Assembly: GCF_008923205.2 (NCBI RefSeq)
Contig: NZ_WBMS02000003.1
Coordinates: 62,001 to 126,000 of the forward strand
Length of the DNA: 64,000 bases
Direction: 5' to 3'
Source of the DNA: Actinomadura physcomitrii
GTDB lineage: Bacteria; Actinomycetota; Actinomycetes; Streptosporangiales; Streptosporangiaceae
The notes under the pieces were generated by a model, which was not told the DNA's origin, searched no databases, and saw only the letters and a program-made list of their open reading frames with translations. This document shows positions 8,743 to 21,241 of the stretch, one piece after another. Made by a program: the position numbers and the translations under genes. Every line of letters begins with the position of its first letter. Within the stretch, counting starts at the first letter, position 1.

Positions 8743-9699
8743 ATGAGACCGTTCGCGTCGTCGGCCGACCTGGCGGACAAGGAGCGGAGCCTGGAGGTGC
8801 TCGCGGACGGCGTGTACGCGCTGACCGCCGAGGGCGATCCGAACGTCGGCGCCGTCGAGGGCGAGGACTTCGTCGTGTGCTTCGAGGCGCTGGCCACGCC
8901 GGTGGCGGCGCGCGAGTGGCTGTCGATGCTGCGCGAGCACACCGACAAGCCCGTCCGGTACCTGGTGCTGTCGCACTATCACGCGGTGCGGGTGCTGGGC
9001 GCGAGCGCGTTCGGCGCCGACGTCGTCGTGGCGCACGAGAAGACGCGGGAGCTGGTCGCCGAGCGCGGGCGCCAGGACTGGGAGTCCGAGCTCGGGCGGA
9101 TGCCGCGGCTGTTCAAGGAGCCCGAGTCGATCCCGGGCCTGACGTGGCCGACGGCGACGTTCAGCGACCGCTTCACGATCCAGCTCGGCGGCGACCGCGG
9201 TGAGCTGGTCCTGCGGTACTGCGGGCGCGGGCACACCGAGGGCGACATCGTCGCGTGGCTGCCGCGGCAGCGGGTGCTGTTCGCCGGTGACCTGGTGGAG
9301 GCGCAGGCCGCGCTGTACACCGGGGACGCCTTCCACCGGGACTGGGCGACCGGGACGCTGGACCGGGTGGCGGCGCTCGGCGCCGAGGCGCTGGTGGGCG
9401 GCCGCGGCGCGGTGGCGGCCGGCCGGGAGGCGGTGGACGCGGCGATCGGCCAGACCCGGCATTTCCTTGAGGTGATGATCCGCGAGGTGACGGCCGTGCA
9501 GGGACGCGGCGGGACGCTGAAGGAGGCGTTCGAGGCGGTCCACGCGGAGCTGGAGCCGGAGTACGGGCGATGGCCGATCTTCGAGCACTGCCTGCCGTTC
9601 GACGTGTCGCGGCTGTGGGACGAGCTGTCCGGCGTCGAGCGCCCGGTGATCTGGACCGCCGAGCGCGACCGGGCCGTCTGGGATGAGCTCCAGGGCTGA
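8743..9699 (+). CDS. MBL-fold metallo-hydrolase with altered metal motif
   Basis: A 318-residue metallo-beta-lactamase-fold protein. The normal HxHxDH motif is replaced by LSHYHAVRVLGA (near residues 77-88): the first two histidines are present, but the Asp and third His are not. The later motifs RGHTEGDIVAW and LFAGDLVEAQ are intact. Loss of the second metal-site ligands suggests a mono-metal or altered-activity enzyme. The ATG at 8743 follows GGGGGAGGG at good spacing. It overlaps the start of the flavin monooxygenase by 17 bases, so the pair is co-translated and probably acts on the same pathway, for example ring or ester cleavage after hydroxylation. Confidence 0.85.
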   Translation: MRPFASSADLADKERSLEVLADGVYALTAEGDPNVGAVEGEDFVVCFEALATPVAAREWLSMLREHTDKPVRYLVLSHYHAVRVLGASAFGADVVVAHEKTRELVAERGRQDWESELGRMPRLFKEPESIPGLTWPTATFSDRFTIQLGGDRGELVLRYCGRGHTEGDIVAWLPRQRVLFAGDLVEAQAALYTGDAFHRDWATGTLDRVAALGAEALVGGRGAVAAGREAVDAAIGQTRHFLEVMIREVTAVQGRGGTLKEAFEAVHAELEPEYGRWPIFEHCLPFDVSRLWDELSGVERPVIWTAERDRAVWDELQG

Positions 9700-11272
9700 C
9701 CCCGGACCCGCGGACCCGGTCGTCGTGGCCGGGGGCGGTCCGGTGGGCCTGGTCGCCGCGCTGCTGCTGGCGCGGTTCGGCGTGCCCTCGGTCGTCCTGG
9801 AGGCCGCCGGCCGCCGCGAACCGGCCGGGTCCAAGGCGATCTGCTTCCAGCGCGACGTGCTCGACGTGCTCGACCGGGTCGGCTGCGCGGAGACCATGAT
9901 CGCGCGCGGCGTCACGTGGACGACCGGCCGCACCTACTACCGCGGCACCGAACTGTTCGCCGTCACGTTCCCGGCCGCCGGGAGCGGCGACGTCCCGCCC
10001 TGGATCAACATCTCGCAGGCCGAGGTGGAGCGGTACCTGCGCGACCTGGTGGACGCCGATCCGCTGGTGGACGTCCGGTACGGGCACCGAGTCACCGGCC
10101 TCGACCAGGACGCCGGCGGGGTGCGGGTCCGCGCGGACGCCCCGGACGGCGAGGTCACCGTGGCCGGAAGCCATCTGGTGGGGGCGGACGGGCCGCACAG
10201 CGCGGTCCGCCGGCTGATCGGCGCCGGGTTCCCCGGCCGCTCGTTCGACGACCGGTTCCTCATCTGCGACGTCCGCGCCGACCTGCCGTTCCCGAACGAG
10301 CGCCGGTTCCACTTCGACCCGGAGTGGAACCCGGGCCGCCAGGTCCTGGTGCACCAGTGCCCCGACCGGACCTGGCGGATCGACTGGCAGCTGCCGGCGG
10401 GTCATGACCTGGAGGCCGACCGCGCGTCCGGGGCGCTGGACGCGCGCATCCGGAAGATCACCGGGGACGTGCCCTACGAGATCGTGTGGGCGTCGGTGTA
10501 CCGGTTCCACCAGCGGTGCGCCGGGACGTTCCGCCGCGGCCGGGCCTTCCTGGCGGGGGACGCGGCGCACCTGTACGCGCCGTTCGGGGCGCGCGGGCTG
10601 AACTCCGGCGTCCAGGACGCCGAGAACCTCGCCTGGAAGATCGCGTTCGTCCGCCGCGGCCACGGCTCCGCGGGCCTGCTCGCGAGCTACGACGCCGAGC
10701 GCCGGGCGGCGGCGCTGGAGAACCTGGCCGTCACCACGCGCACCATGGAGTTCCTCGTCCCGCACACCCCCGCCGGGAGGGCGCGGCGGCTGGCCGCGCT
10801 GGAGGCCGCGCTCACCGACCCCGGCGCCCGCGCCCGCATCGACTCCGGGAAGCTCGCCGAGCCGTACTGGTACCTGGACTCGCCGCTGACCACCCCGTCC
10901 GGGGCCGCCGGCGGGTTCCCGCGCGCCCCCGGGGCGGCCCGCCCGCCGGTCCCCGGCGTCCTGTGCCCCGACGGGCCCTGCGTCGTCGACGGGCGCGCCA
11001 CCCGCCTGCGCCGGCTGTTCGGCACGGAGTTCGTCGCCCTCGCCGCCGACGAGGCGGGCCGCGCACGGATCCAGGGCTCGGCGGGCGGCGTCCCCGTCGC
11101 GGTGCACGCCCTGGACGCCATCGACACCACCGGCGCCGTCCGTACCGCGCTGGAGGCGGGCCCCGGCACCGTCCACCTCGTCCGGCCCGACGGCCACCTC
11201 GCCGCGGTCCTCCCGGACCCCGATCCGGGTGCGTTCACCGCCGCGCTGCGCCGCGCCTGCGGCCGTCCCTGA
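9683..11272 (+). CDS. FAD-dependent aromatic-type monooxygenase (class A flavoprotein)
   Basis: A 529-residue single-component flavin monooxygenase of the MhpA/pentachlorophenol hydroxylase type, which uses NAD(P)H and O2 to hydroxylate phenolic or related rings. The N-terminal GxGxxG motif is VVVAGGGPVGLVAA (residues about 13-26). The DG motif GADGPHSAVRR lies near residue 168, and the GD motif FLAGDAAHLYAPFGARG near 289-305. The last 120 residues form the thioredoxin-like C-terminal domain common to the family. It overlaps the upstream MBL-fold gene by 17 bases. The substrate is not determinable from sequence alone. Confidence 0.9.
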   Translation: MSSRADPGPADPVVVAGGGPVGLVAALLLARFGVPSVVLEAAGRREPAGSKAICFQRDVLDVLDRVGCAETMIARGVTWTTGRTYYRGTELFAVTFPAAGSGDVPPWINISQAEVERYLRDLVDADPLVDVRYGHRVTGLDQDAGGVRVRADAPDGEVTVAGSHLVGADGPHSAVRRLIGAGFPGRSFDDRFLICDVRADLPFPNERRFHFDPEWNPGRQVLVHQCPDRTWRIDWQLPAGHDLEADRASGALDARIRKITGDVPYEIVWASVYRFHQRCAGTFRRGRAFLAGDAAHLYAPFGARGLNSGVQDAENLAWKIAFVRRGHGSAGLLASYDAERRAAALENLAVTTRTMEFLVPHTPAGRARRLAALEAALTDPGARARIDSGKLAEPYWYLDSPLTTPSGAAGGFPRAPGAARPPVPGVLCPDGPCVVDGRATRLRRLFGTEFVALAADEAGRARIQGSAGGVPVAVHALDAIDTTGAVRTALEAGPGTVHLVRPDGHLAAVLPDPDPGAFTAALRRACGRP

Positions 11273-11358
11273 CCCTTCCACCGCGCTCGCCTGGGGTTGC
11301 GCGGAAAAAAGGGACGGGAGTTTCACAGGCGCCGGGTCCATTCGGTAACCTCGGAGTC

Positions 11359-11434
11359 GGGCCGAGAGGCGCTGCAACGGACGCGCGGGCGTCCGCCACG
11401 CTCGGCCCGGGACCGGTACACGCAAGGGCGCCTC
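11359..11434 (+). promoter_or_regulatory. S-adenosylhomocysteine (SAH) riboswitch
   Basis: This leader matches the SAH riboswitch architecture. P1 is GGGCCGAG (11359-11366) with CTCGGCCC (11401-11408). P2 is CGGACGC (11378-11384) with GCGTCCG (11389-11395) and a GCGG loop. The conserved GCTGCAAC joining region lies at 11371-11378. The pseudoknot is AGGCGC (11367-11372) with GCGCCT (11428-11433). The core GAGAGGCGCTGCAACGG is close to the known consensus. SAH riboswitches turn on S-adenosylmethionine-cycle genes when SAH accumulates, and the downstream gene is metH, as expected. It ends 22 bases before the GTG, with GGGAGG in between, so translational or transcriptional control is possible. 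Confidence 0.9.
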
Positions 11435-11456
11435 CCAACGACACGGGAGGTGGCTG

Positions 11457-15071
<3,615 letters not shown>

Positions 15072-15179
15072 ACTGCGGCGACACCTCGCGGTACTGACCT
15101 GAACCGGCCAGCCGGATAACGCGCGGAAACGACATCCCCGGCATAAATGTAAGGGAAATGTCAACGGTCGCGGCCTACG

Positions 15180-16241
15180 ATGTGCCGCGTGTCGGTTGCG
15201 CTGGCGGCCCGGGCCGTGCCGAGAAGGTGGAGCACCCCCCGCTGGCTGTGGACGGTGCTGGCCGCGGCCGTCGGCCTGACGGTGCTGTCCTGGCTGGCGG
15301 CGACGGCGGTGCTGGTCGGAAGCCGTTCGGCGGTGTCGTCGGTGAAGGACGGCGGCGCCCCCGCCTACGTCAGCGCCCGCACCGCGCACGCGGCGCTGTC
15401 GGACGCCGACCGGGCCGCCTGGCAGAGCTTCCGCTCCGGCGCGGCCCAGCTCATCGGCCCCGGCCAGCAGTTCCGGGACGACCTGACGACGGCGAGCGAC
15501 AATCTCGCGCACCTCGCCGAGCTCGATTTCGGCGGCGCCGCCGGACGCGATCTGCTGCGCGCGGTGAATGCGCAGGTCGTCACCTATCAGGGGCTGGTGG
15601 AGCAGGCCGACGCCACCTATCGGGAAGGGCTCGAAGACCTCGGGTACGCCTATCTCGGCTACGCCTCCGGCCTGCTGCACGGCGACGGCGGGCTGCTGTC
15701 GCGGATCGACGAGATCGCGCGCCGGGACCTGCGCGGCATCCACGGCGAGCGGGACTCGGCGTGGGCCGGCGAGGGCCTCGCGCTCGGCAGCGCCGCCGCC
15801 GGCGTGGTGCTGCTCGGCGTCCTCGGCTACGCGCAGGTGTCGATGGCGCGGCGGTTCCGCCGGCTGGTCAACCCGCCGCTGGCCGCCGCGAGCGCCGTCC
15901 TGGCCGGGCTGCTGGTCTGGACGTCCCTGACGTTCCTGCACGTCGACCACGCGTTCGCGGACGCGTCCGACCACGGGGTGCCCGCCTTCGACCGGACGCT
16001 GCAGGCGCAGATCCGCGACGCCGACGCCGGGTCCGGCGCGCTCCGCGCCGGCCGCCCCGCGCCGAAGGGCGGCGGCCTGGACGTCGCCGCCGCGGACAAG
16101 GCGCAGCGGCCCCTGGAGGCGGAGCTGTCCGACGCCACCGACACCCGCGGCCTGAACGTCGGGCTGCCGCTGCTGTCGCTGGCGGTCGCGGGGCTCGCCG
16201 CCCTCGGCGTGTGGATCCGGCTACGCGAGTACGGGAGATGA
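15180..16241 (+). CDS. Four-TM membrane protein with extracytoplasmic helical domain
   Basis: A 353-residue protein of unknown function. Predicted TM helices lie at about 22-46 (WLWTVLAAAVGLTVLSWLAA), 200-222 (LALGSAAAGVVLLGVLGYA), 234-255 (LAAASAVLAGLLVWTSLTFL) and 325-348 (GLPLLSLAVAGLAALGVWI). The 150-residue loop between TM1 and TM2 is predicted helical, like the ligand domain of a sensor or chemoreceptor; a second outside loop spans about 256-324. Its stop overlaps the start of a solute-binding lipoprotein (ATGA). No permease or ATPase is nearby. The layout recalls mycobacterial GlnX-GlnH, a membrane sensor and binding lipoprotein that signal to PknG, but no kinase is seen here. The start could also be GTG 15189. 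Confidence 0.75.
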   Translation: MCRVSVALAARAVPRRWSTPRWLWTVLAAAVGLTVLSWLAATAVLVGSRSAVSSVKDGGAPAYVSARTAHAALSDADRAAWQSFRSGAAQLIGPGQQFRDDLTTASDNLAHLAELDFGGAAGRDLLRAVNAQVVTYQGLVEQADATYREGLEDLGYAYLGYASGLLHGDGGLLSRIDEIARRDLRGIHGERDSAWAGEGLALGSAAAGVVLLGVLGYAQVSMARRFRRLVNPPLAAASAVLAGLLVWTSLTFLHVDHAFADASDHGVPAFDRTLQAQIRDADAGSGALRAGRPAPKGGGLDVAAADKAQRPLEAELSDATDTRGLNVGLPLLSLAVAGLAALGVWIRLREYGR

Positions 16242-17515
16242 CCGTGCGACTTCTGGCAGCGCTCCTCCTGCTCTGCGCGTTCACCACCGTGTCCTGTGGC
16301 GGCGCCGGTTCCGGGCAGAGCGTCACGGTGCTCGGCTCGTGGACGGGCGCCGAGGGCGACGCGTTCCGCGCGGTCCTGGCCGGCTTCGAGAAGAGCACCG
16401 GCATCCACGTCGACTACACCGGCACCCGCGACGCCCGCGCGATCCTCGCCAGCGAGCTGCACGACGGCACGCCGCCCGACACCGCCGTCCTCGCCACGCC
16501 CGGCGACCTGCGCATCTACGCCGCCGCCGGGGAACTGGCGCCGGTCGGCGGCGCCCAGCAGGGCATCGGCGGCGACCTGACCGGCGCGGCCGGCCCGGAC
16601 GGCGTCCGCCGCCCCTACGGCATCGTCGTGAAGGCGGCCGTGAAGGGCCTGGTCTGGTACGCGCCGCGGTCCCTGCCGGCGGCGACGCGGGCGCGGCTGG
16701 CGCAGCCCATCGCGTCCTTCGACGACCTGGCGAAGATCGCGTCCGGGGCGGCGGCGAAGCCCTGGTGCCTCGGCCTGGAGGACACGTCCAACTCGGGCTG
16801 GCCGGGCACCGACTGGATCGAGGACGTCGTGCTGCACGAGTCCGGTGCCGGCGTCTACGACCAGTGGGTGTCGGGGAATTTGGCGTGGACGTCGGACCCG
16901 ATCCGCAACGCGTGGCAGACGTTCGGGACGGTCGTCGCCGGCACCCGCTCCGGTACGGACGCCGTCCTGCTCACCGGCTACGGCAAGGCGGGCGCGCCGA
17001 TGTTCGCGGACCCGCCGGGGTGCCTGTTCGACCACGAGGCGTCGTTCATCACCGCCTTCTACGGGCAGGCCCCCGGCCGCCCGCAGGCGGGACGCGACTA
17101 CGACTTCGTGCCGTTCCCCGGCGGGCGGGCGGTCGAGATCGGCGGCGACCTGCTCGGCATGTTCCGCGCTACCCCGGCCGCACGCAAGCTCGTCGCCTAC
17201 CTGACCACGGCGAAGGCGCAGGAGACGTGGATCGAGCGACCGGGCAGCGGCGCGTTCTCGCTCAACCGGTCCGTGCCGCCGAGCGTCTACCCCGACCCGC
17301 TGTCGCGGCGGATCGCGCAGACGCTGGCGAGCGCGGCGACGGTCCGCTTCGACGCCTCGGACTCGATGCCGACCGTGATGGCCGCCGCGTTCGACCACGC
17401 CGTCCTGGAGTACGTCAGCGACCCCACCGCGCAGCGCCTCGACCGGATCCTCCGCTCGCTGGACCAGGTCCGCTGCACGACCGGTACCGGCACCGTGCCG
17501 CCACAGGACTGCTGA
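16238..17515 (+). CDS. Extracellular solute-binding lipoprotein (family 1 type)
   Basis: A 425-residue secreted binding protein. The signal peptide is MTVRLLAALLLLCAFTTVSC, with the lipid-anchor cysteine at residue 20 in a TTVSCGG lipobox. The mature part has typical family 1 features: VTVLGSWTGAEGDAFRAVL, a GFEKSTGIHVDYTG segment, and DWIEDVVLHESGAGVYDQW in the middle domain. Such proteins bind sugars, polyols or other small molecules outside the cell. The start overlaps the stop of the upstream membrane protein, and no transporter genes are adjacent, so a sensory rather than uptake role is plausible. The next gene downstream is convergent (9-base gap). Confidence 0.85.
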   Translation: MTVRLLAALLLLCAFTTVSCGGAGSGQSVTVLGSWTGAEGDAFRAVLAGFEKSTGIHVDYTGTRDARAILASELHDGTPPDTAVLATPGDLRIYAAAGELAPVGGAQQGIGGDLTGAAGPDGVRRPYGIVVKAAVKGLVWYAPRSLPAATRARLAQPIASFDDLAKIASGAAAKPWCLGLEDTSNSGWPGTDWIEDVVLHESGAGVYDQWVSGNLAWTSDPIRNAWQTFGTVVAGTRSGTDAVLLTGYGKAGAPMFADPPGCLFDHEASFITAFYGQAPGRPQAGRDYDFVPFPGGRAVEIGGDLLGMFRATPAARKLVAYLTTAKAQETWIERPGSGAFSLNRSVPPSVYPDPLSRRIAQTLASAATVRFDASDSMPTVMAAAFDHAVLEYVSDPTAQRLDRILRSLDQVRCTTGTGTVPPQDC

Positions 17516-17524
17516 CGGGCGGGG

Positions 17525-18223
17525 TCACGCGCCGGGATCGGCCTCCACCAGGGCCAGGGCGAGGCGGCCGAAGCGTTCGGCGACCTCGGCGGCGGGGAGC
17601 GGGCCGTCCTCGCGGAACCACACCGACACGCCCGTCGCCATCGTGAGGATGCCGCGGACGGCCTCGGACGGGTACGGCGTGCCGAACGCGCCGGACGCGG
17701 CGCCGTCGTTCACGACGCGGTGGAACATCCGCTCGTGCCGGTCGCGCTTGGCGATGAGCAGGGCGCGCTCGCGCCGCTCGATGCTGTGCATCTCGCCGAC
17801 GCCGAGCACGGCCTCGCGGCGCAGCTCGGTGTGCACGAGGACGTGCTCGCGGACGAGCCGGCGCAGCCGGGCGGCGGGATCGGCGGGGCCGTCGGCGAGG
17901 ACGGCCGCGCAGCGCTCGGTGAGGTGGTCGATGGTCCGGTGCATGATCGCCACGAGCAGGTCGTGCTTGGAGCCGAAGTAGTGGTAGAGCACGGCGGGGC
18001 TCATCCCGGCGCGGTCGGCGATGTCGCGGACCGACGTGCCGTTGAAGCCCTTCTCCGACATCGTCTCGACGGCCGCCGCGATGAGGATCCGGGTGCCGGG
18101 GGTGTCGGTCGGCAGGGACAGCGCGTCGCTCGACGTGGGCGTGACGTCGGCGGTCGTGCGGTGGGCCGGGGTCCCGCGCCCGCGCGGCGCGCGCTGCGGT
18201 ACGCCCCCTTCGTCATCGTCCAC
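17525..18223 (-). CDS. TetR family transcriptional regulator
   Basis: A 232-residue repressor-type protein. A 40-residue disordered N-terminus precedes the TetR HTH, in which TSVRDIADRAGMSPAVLYHY (near residues 63-82) carries the recognition helix, followed by FGSKHDLLVAIMHR. The C-terminal ligand domain covers about residues 95-225. The GTG at 18223 is preceded by AGGAGG at six bases. It is divergent from the fadD-led acyl-CoA operon (18307 onward), and an imperfect palindrome lies in the intergenic gap. The expected role is derepression of that operon by an acyl-CoA or related ligand. Confidence 0.9.
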   Translation of the reverse strand: MDDDEGGVPQRAPRGRGTPAHRTTADVTPTSSDALSLPTDTPGTRILIAAAVETMSEKGFNGTSVRDIADRAGMSPAVLYHYFGSKHDLLVAIMHRTIDHLTERCAAVLADGPADPAARLRRLVREHVLVHTELRREAVLGVGEMHSIERRERALLIAKRDRHERMFHRVVNDGAASGAFGTPYPSEAVRGILTMATGVSVWFREDGPLPAAEVAERFGRLALALVEADPGA

Positions 18224-18249
18224 GAAGATCCTCCTCTGGATTCCGCCTG

Positions 18250-18274
18250 CATTCCAACGTACATTCGTTCAATG
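18250..18274. promoter_or_regulatory. Imperfect palindrome, candidate TetR operator
   Basis: CATTCC-AACG and CGTTC-AATG flank a six-base centre (AACGTACATTCGTT at 18256-18269). It is the only AT-containing island in the 83-base gap between the divergent TetR gene and the acyl-CoA synthetase gene, and sits 33 bases before the latter's GTG. The position fits an operator controlling both; the symmetry is imperfect. Confidence 0.45.
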
Positions 18275-18306
18275 CCACCCCAGCCGGCTACCGGGAGTGT
18301 GACACC

Positions 18307-19866
18307 GTGACCGCACCCGTCCCCGATCCGCTGGCGGCGCTGACCGCCGCCCACCCGTCCAAGACCGCGATCATCGAGGGGGACCGGCGGCTGAGCTACG
18401 CCGCGTTCAACGCGCTGGTCAACCGCTACGCCAACGTGCTCGTCGGCCTCGGCGTCCGGGCGGGCACCAAGGTCACCTGGTGCGGGCGCAACAGTACCGA
18501 GGTCGTCGCACTGATCGCCGCGCTGCGCAAGGCCGGCGCGGTCGGCGTGCCGCTGAACTACCGGCTGAGCCCGGAGGAGGCGTCGTACGTGGTCTCGAAC
18601 GCCGACAGCGCGCTGGTGCTGTTCGACGTCGAGCAGGCGCCGCAGCTGGAGCTCGCCGCGCGCGAGGCCGAGGGCGTCCGCGGCTGGCTGGCGTTCCGGA
18701 GCGGAACGGGGCGGGTGCCGGACTGGGCGGCCGACCTGGACGCGCGGGCCGCCGGCAGCCCGGAGACCGAGCCGGCCGCCGCGGGCGACGACCCGGCGGC
18801 GGGCACCGCGATGTTCTACACCTCCGGGACGACCGGCAAGCCGAAGGGCGTGGTCCGCGGGCAGCCCGACCCGGAGATCGTCATCGGGCTGGTGACGGAG
18901 ATCGGCTACCAGCCCGATGACGTCTACCTGACGACCGGCCCGCTCTACCACTCCGGCCCGATGAGCTTCATGCTGATCGTCCAGCAGATGGGCGGGACCG
19001 TCGTGGTGATGCGCGACTTCGATCCCGAGCGCTGGCTGGAGCTGGTCGAGGAGCACAAGGTGACGGCGACGTTCTCGGCACCGACCCCGATCCGCCGGGT
19101 GCTGGACCTGCCGGACGAGGTGATCGCCGCCCGCGACCTGTCCTCGCTGCGGCGGTTCATCGCGAACGCGGCGCCCTGGCCGTTCGAGCTGAAGCGCCGC
19201 TACGTCGACAAGATCGGCGACGGGTCGCTGTTCGAGGTGTACGGGTCGACGGAGCTGGGCGTGGACACGGTCCTGCGGCCGGAGGACCAGATGCGCAAGC
19301 CGGGCAGCTGCGGACGGCCCGCGCCCGGCATCGAGATCGCGCTGTTCGACGACAAGGGCGAGCGCGTCGAGGAGCCCCGGGTGCCCGGCGACCTGTACGT
19401 GCGCAGCAAGGCGACGTTCGACGCCTACTACAAGGCGGACCGCAAGTTCGAGGACGCGAGGCTCGGCGAGTGGCTGACGGTCGGCGACATCGCCTACCGC
19501 GACGACGAGGGCTTCTACTACATCTGCGACCGCCGCACCGACATGATCATCTCGGGCGGGGTGAACATCTACCCCGCCGAGATCGAGGCGGTGCTGACCG
19601 CGCATCCGGCGATCGCGGACGCGGCCGTGTTCGGGATCCCGTCGCAGGAGTGGGGCGAGTCCGTGCACGCCGCGGTCGTCGTGCGCCCGGGCGCCGAGGC
19701 GTCCGACGCGGACCTGGACGCGTTCTGCCGCGAGCACCTCGCCTCCTACAAGGTGCCGCGCGGGTACGACCGGATCGCCGAGGTGCCGCGCAACCCGTCG
19801 GGCAAGGCGCTCAAAAGGAAGCTGCGCGACCCGTACTGGGAGTCGAAGGAGACCAAGATCGGCTGA
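18307..19866 (+). CDS. Acyl-CoA synthetase (AMP-forming, FadD type)
   Basis: A 519-residue ANL-superfamily ligase that activates a carboxylic acid as acyl-AMP and then acyl-CoA. The P-loop motif is FYTSGTTGKPKGV (near residues 172-184). The VYGSTELGVD core A5 motif lies near 314, the WLTVGDIAYRDDEGFYY region near 391, and the C-terminal catalytic lysine motif NPSGKALKRKL near 498. It is first in a plus-strand operon with three acyl-CoA dehydrogenases and an APH-fold kinase. It starts at GTG 18307, as no ATG gives a complete N-terminus. The chain length preference is not readable; branched, hydroxylated or steroid side-chain acids are the inferred substrates. Confidence 0.92.
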   Translation: MTAPVPDPLAALTAAHPSKTAIIEGDRRLSYAAFNALVNRYANVLVGLGVRAGTKVTWCGRNSTEVVALIAALRKAGAVGVPLNYRLSPEEASYVVSNADSALVLFDVEQAPQLELAAREAEGVRGWLAFRSGTGRVPDWAADLDARAAGSPETEPAAAGDDPAAGTAMFYTSGTTGKPKGVVRGQPDPEIVIGLVTEIGYQPDDVYLTTGPLYHSGPMSFMLIVQQMGGTVVVMRDFDPERWLELVEEHKVTATFSAPTPIRRVLDLPDEVIAARDLSSLRRFIANAAPWPFELKRRYVDKIGDGSLFEVYGSTELGVDTVLRPEDQMRKPGSCGRPAPGIEIALFDDKGERVEEPRVPGDLYVRSKATFDAYYKADRKFEDARLGEWLTVGDIAYRDDEGFYYICDRRTDMIISGGVNIYPAEIEAVLTAHPAIADAAVFGIPSQEWGESVHAAVVVRPGAEASDADLDAFCREHLASYKVPRGYDRIAEVPRNPSGKALKRKLRDPYWESKETKIG

Positions 19867-19961
19867 CCGGGCGCGGCTGCCCCGGGGGCGAGCCGGAGCG
19901 CGGCTTTCCCGGGAGCCGCCTCCGGTGCCAAGCTGAACTGAACAAGCGTTAGGGAGGGTGT

Positions 19962-21236
19962 GTGGACTTCGAGCTGCCCGCGGAGCTGACCGGGCTGCTG
20001 GCCGATCTCGACGCGTTCATCGAGCGGGAGATCGCGCCGCTGCAGGCGCAGGACGACAACGAGCGCTTCTTCGACCACCGCCGCGAGTACGCGCGGACCG
20101 ACTTCGAGAACGGCGGCGTGCCGCGCCGGGAGTGGGAGGAGCTGCTCGGCGAGATGTTCCGGCGGGCGGACGCGGCCGGCTGGCTGCGCTACGGCCTGCC
20201 CGAGTCGCTCGGCGGGTCCGACGGCACGAACCTCGACATGGCGGTGATCCGCGAGCACCTCGCCCACAAGGGCCTCGGCCTGCACAACGACCTGCAGAAC
20301 GAGTCCTCGGTCGTGGGGAACTTCCCGTTCGCCCACATGCTGCTGGAGTTCGGGACGGACGAGCAGAAGGAGGAGTTCATGCAGCCGATGCTCACCCGCG
20401 AGAAGCGCATCGGCTTCGGGCTCACCGAGCCCGGCCACGGCAGCGACGCGACCTGGATGGAGACCACCGCCGTCCGCGACGGCGGCGACTGGGTCCTCAA
20501 CGGCGCCAAGCGCTTCAACTCCGGCATGCACTCGGCCACCCACGACGTGGTGTTCGCCCGCACGTCCGGCGAGCCGGGCGACGCGCGCGGCATCACGGCG
20601 TTCTTCGTGCCGACCGACGCCCCGGGCTTCTCCGTCGACTTCCACTGGTGGACGCTCAACATGCCCACCGACCACGCGGAGGTCACCATCCGGGACGTGC
20701 GGGTGCCGGACTCGGCGGTGTTCGGCGAGGTCGGCGAGGGGCTCGCCGTCGCGCAGACGTTCGTGCACGAGAACCGGATCCGGCAGGCGGCGTCCGGCGT
20801 CGGCGCGGGCCAGTACTGCATCGACCGCAGCGTCGAGTATGCGCGTGAGCGGGTGACCTTCGGGCAGCCGCTCGCCGCCCGGCAGGCGATCCAGTGGCCG
20901 CTGGTGGAGCTGCAGACCGAGGCGGAGATGCTGCGCGGGCTCGTCCGCAAGACGGCGTGGGAGCTGGACCGGGTCCCGCACCTGGAGATCAGCGACAAGG
21001 TCTCGATGTGCAACTACCGCGCCAACCGGTTCGTGTGCGAGGCGGCCGACCGGGCGATGCAGGTGCACGGCGGCCTCGGCTACACCCGGCACACCCCGTT
21101 CGAGCACATCTACCGCCACCACCGCCGCTACCGGATCACCGAGGGCGCCGAGGAGGTCCAGATGCGCAGGGTGGCCGGCTACCTGTTCGGCTTCGCCGGC
21201 CCGAACCGGGCGCGCCGCGCCGAGAGGAAGGGCTGA
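19962..21236 (+). CDS. Acyl-CoA dehydrogenase (ACAD) with canonical Glu
   Basis: A 424-residue flavin-dependent ACAD. FAD/substrate motifs are IGFGLTEPGHGSDATW (near residue 147) and the C-terminal MQVHGGLGYTRHTPFEHIYR (near 366). The RITEGAEEVQ segment keeps the Glu-Gly pair at the usual catalytic-base position. The N-terminus is DFELPAELTGLL. The GTG at 19962 follows AGGGAGG. The 95-base gap upstream holds GAACTGAACAAGCGTTAG, an AT-rich stretch that may carry an internal promoter. The next gene, five bases downstream, is an APH-fold kinase, a pairing that matches the two domains of ACAD10/ACAD11. It may therefore handle phosphorylated 4-hydroxyacyl-CoA rather than, or as well as, simple dehydrogenation. 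Confidence 0.92.
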   Translation: MDFELPAELTGLLADLDAFIEREIAPLQAQDDNERFFDHRREYARTDFENGGVPRREWEELLGEMFRRADAAGWLRYGLPESLGGSDGTNLDMAVIREHLAHKGLGLHNDLQNESSVVGNFPFAHMLLEFGTDEQKEEFMQPMLTREKRIGFGLTEPGHGSDATWMETTAVRDGGDWVLNGAKRFNSGMHSATHDVVFARTSGEPGDARGITAFFVPTDAPGFSVDFHWWTLNMPTDHAEVTIRDVRVPDSAVFGEVGEGLAVAQTFVHENRIRQAASGVGAGQYCIDRSVEYARERVTFGQPLAARQAIQWPLVELQTEAEMLRGLVRKTAWELDRVPHLEISDKVSMCNYRANRFVCEAADRAMQVHGGLGYTRHTPFEHIYRHHRRYRITEGAEEVQMRRVAGYLFGFAGPNRARRAERKG

Positions 21237-21241
21237 CGCCG

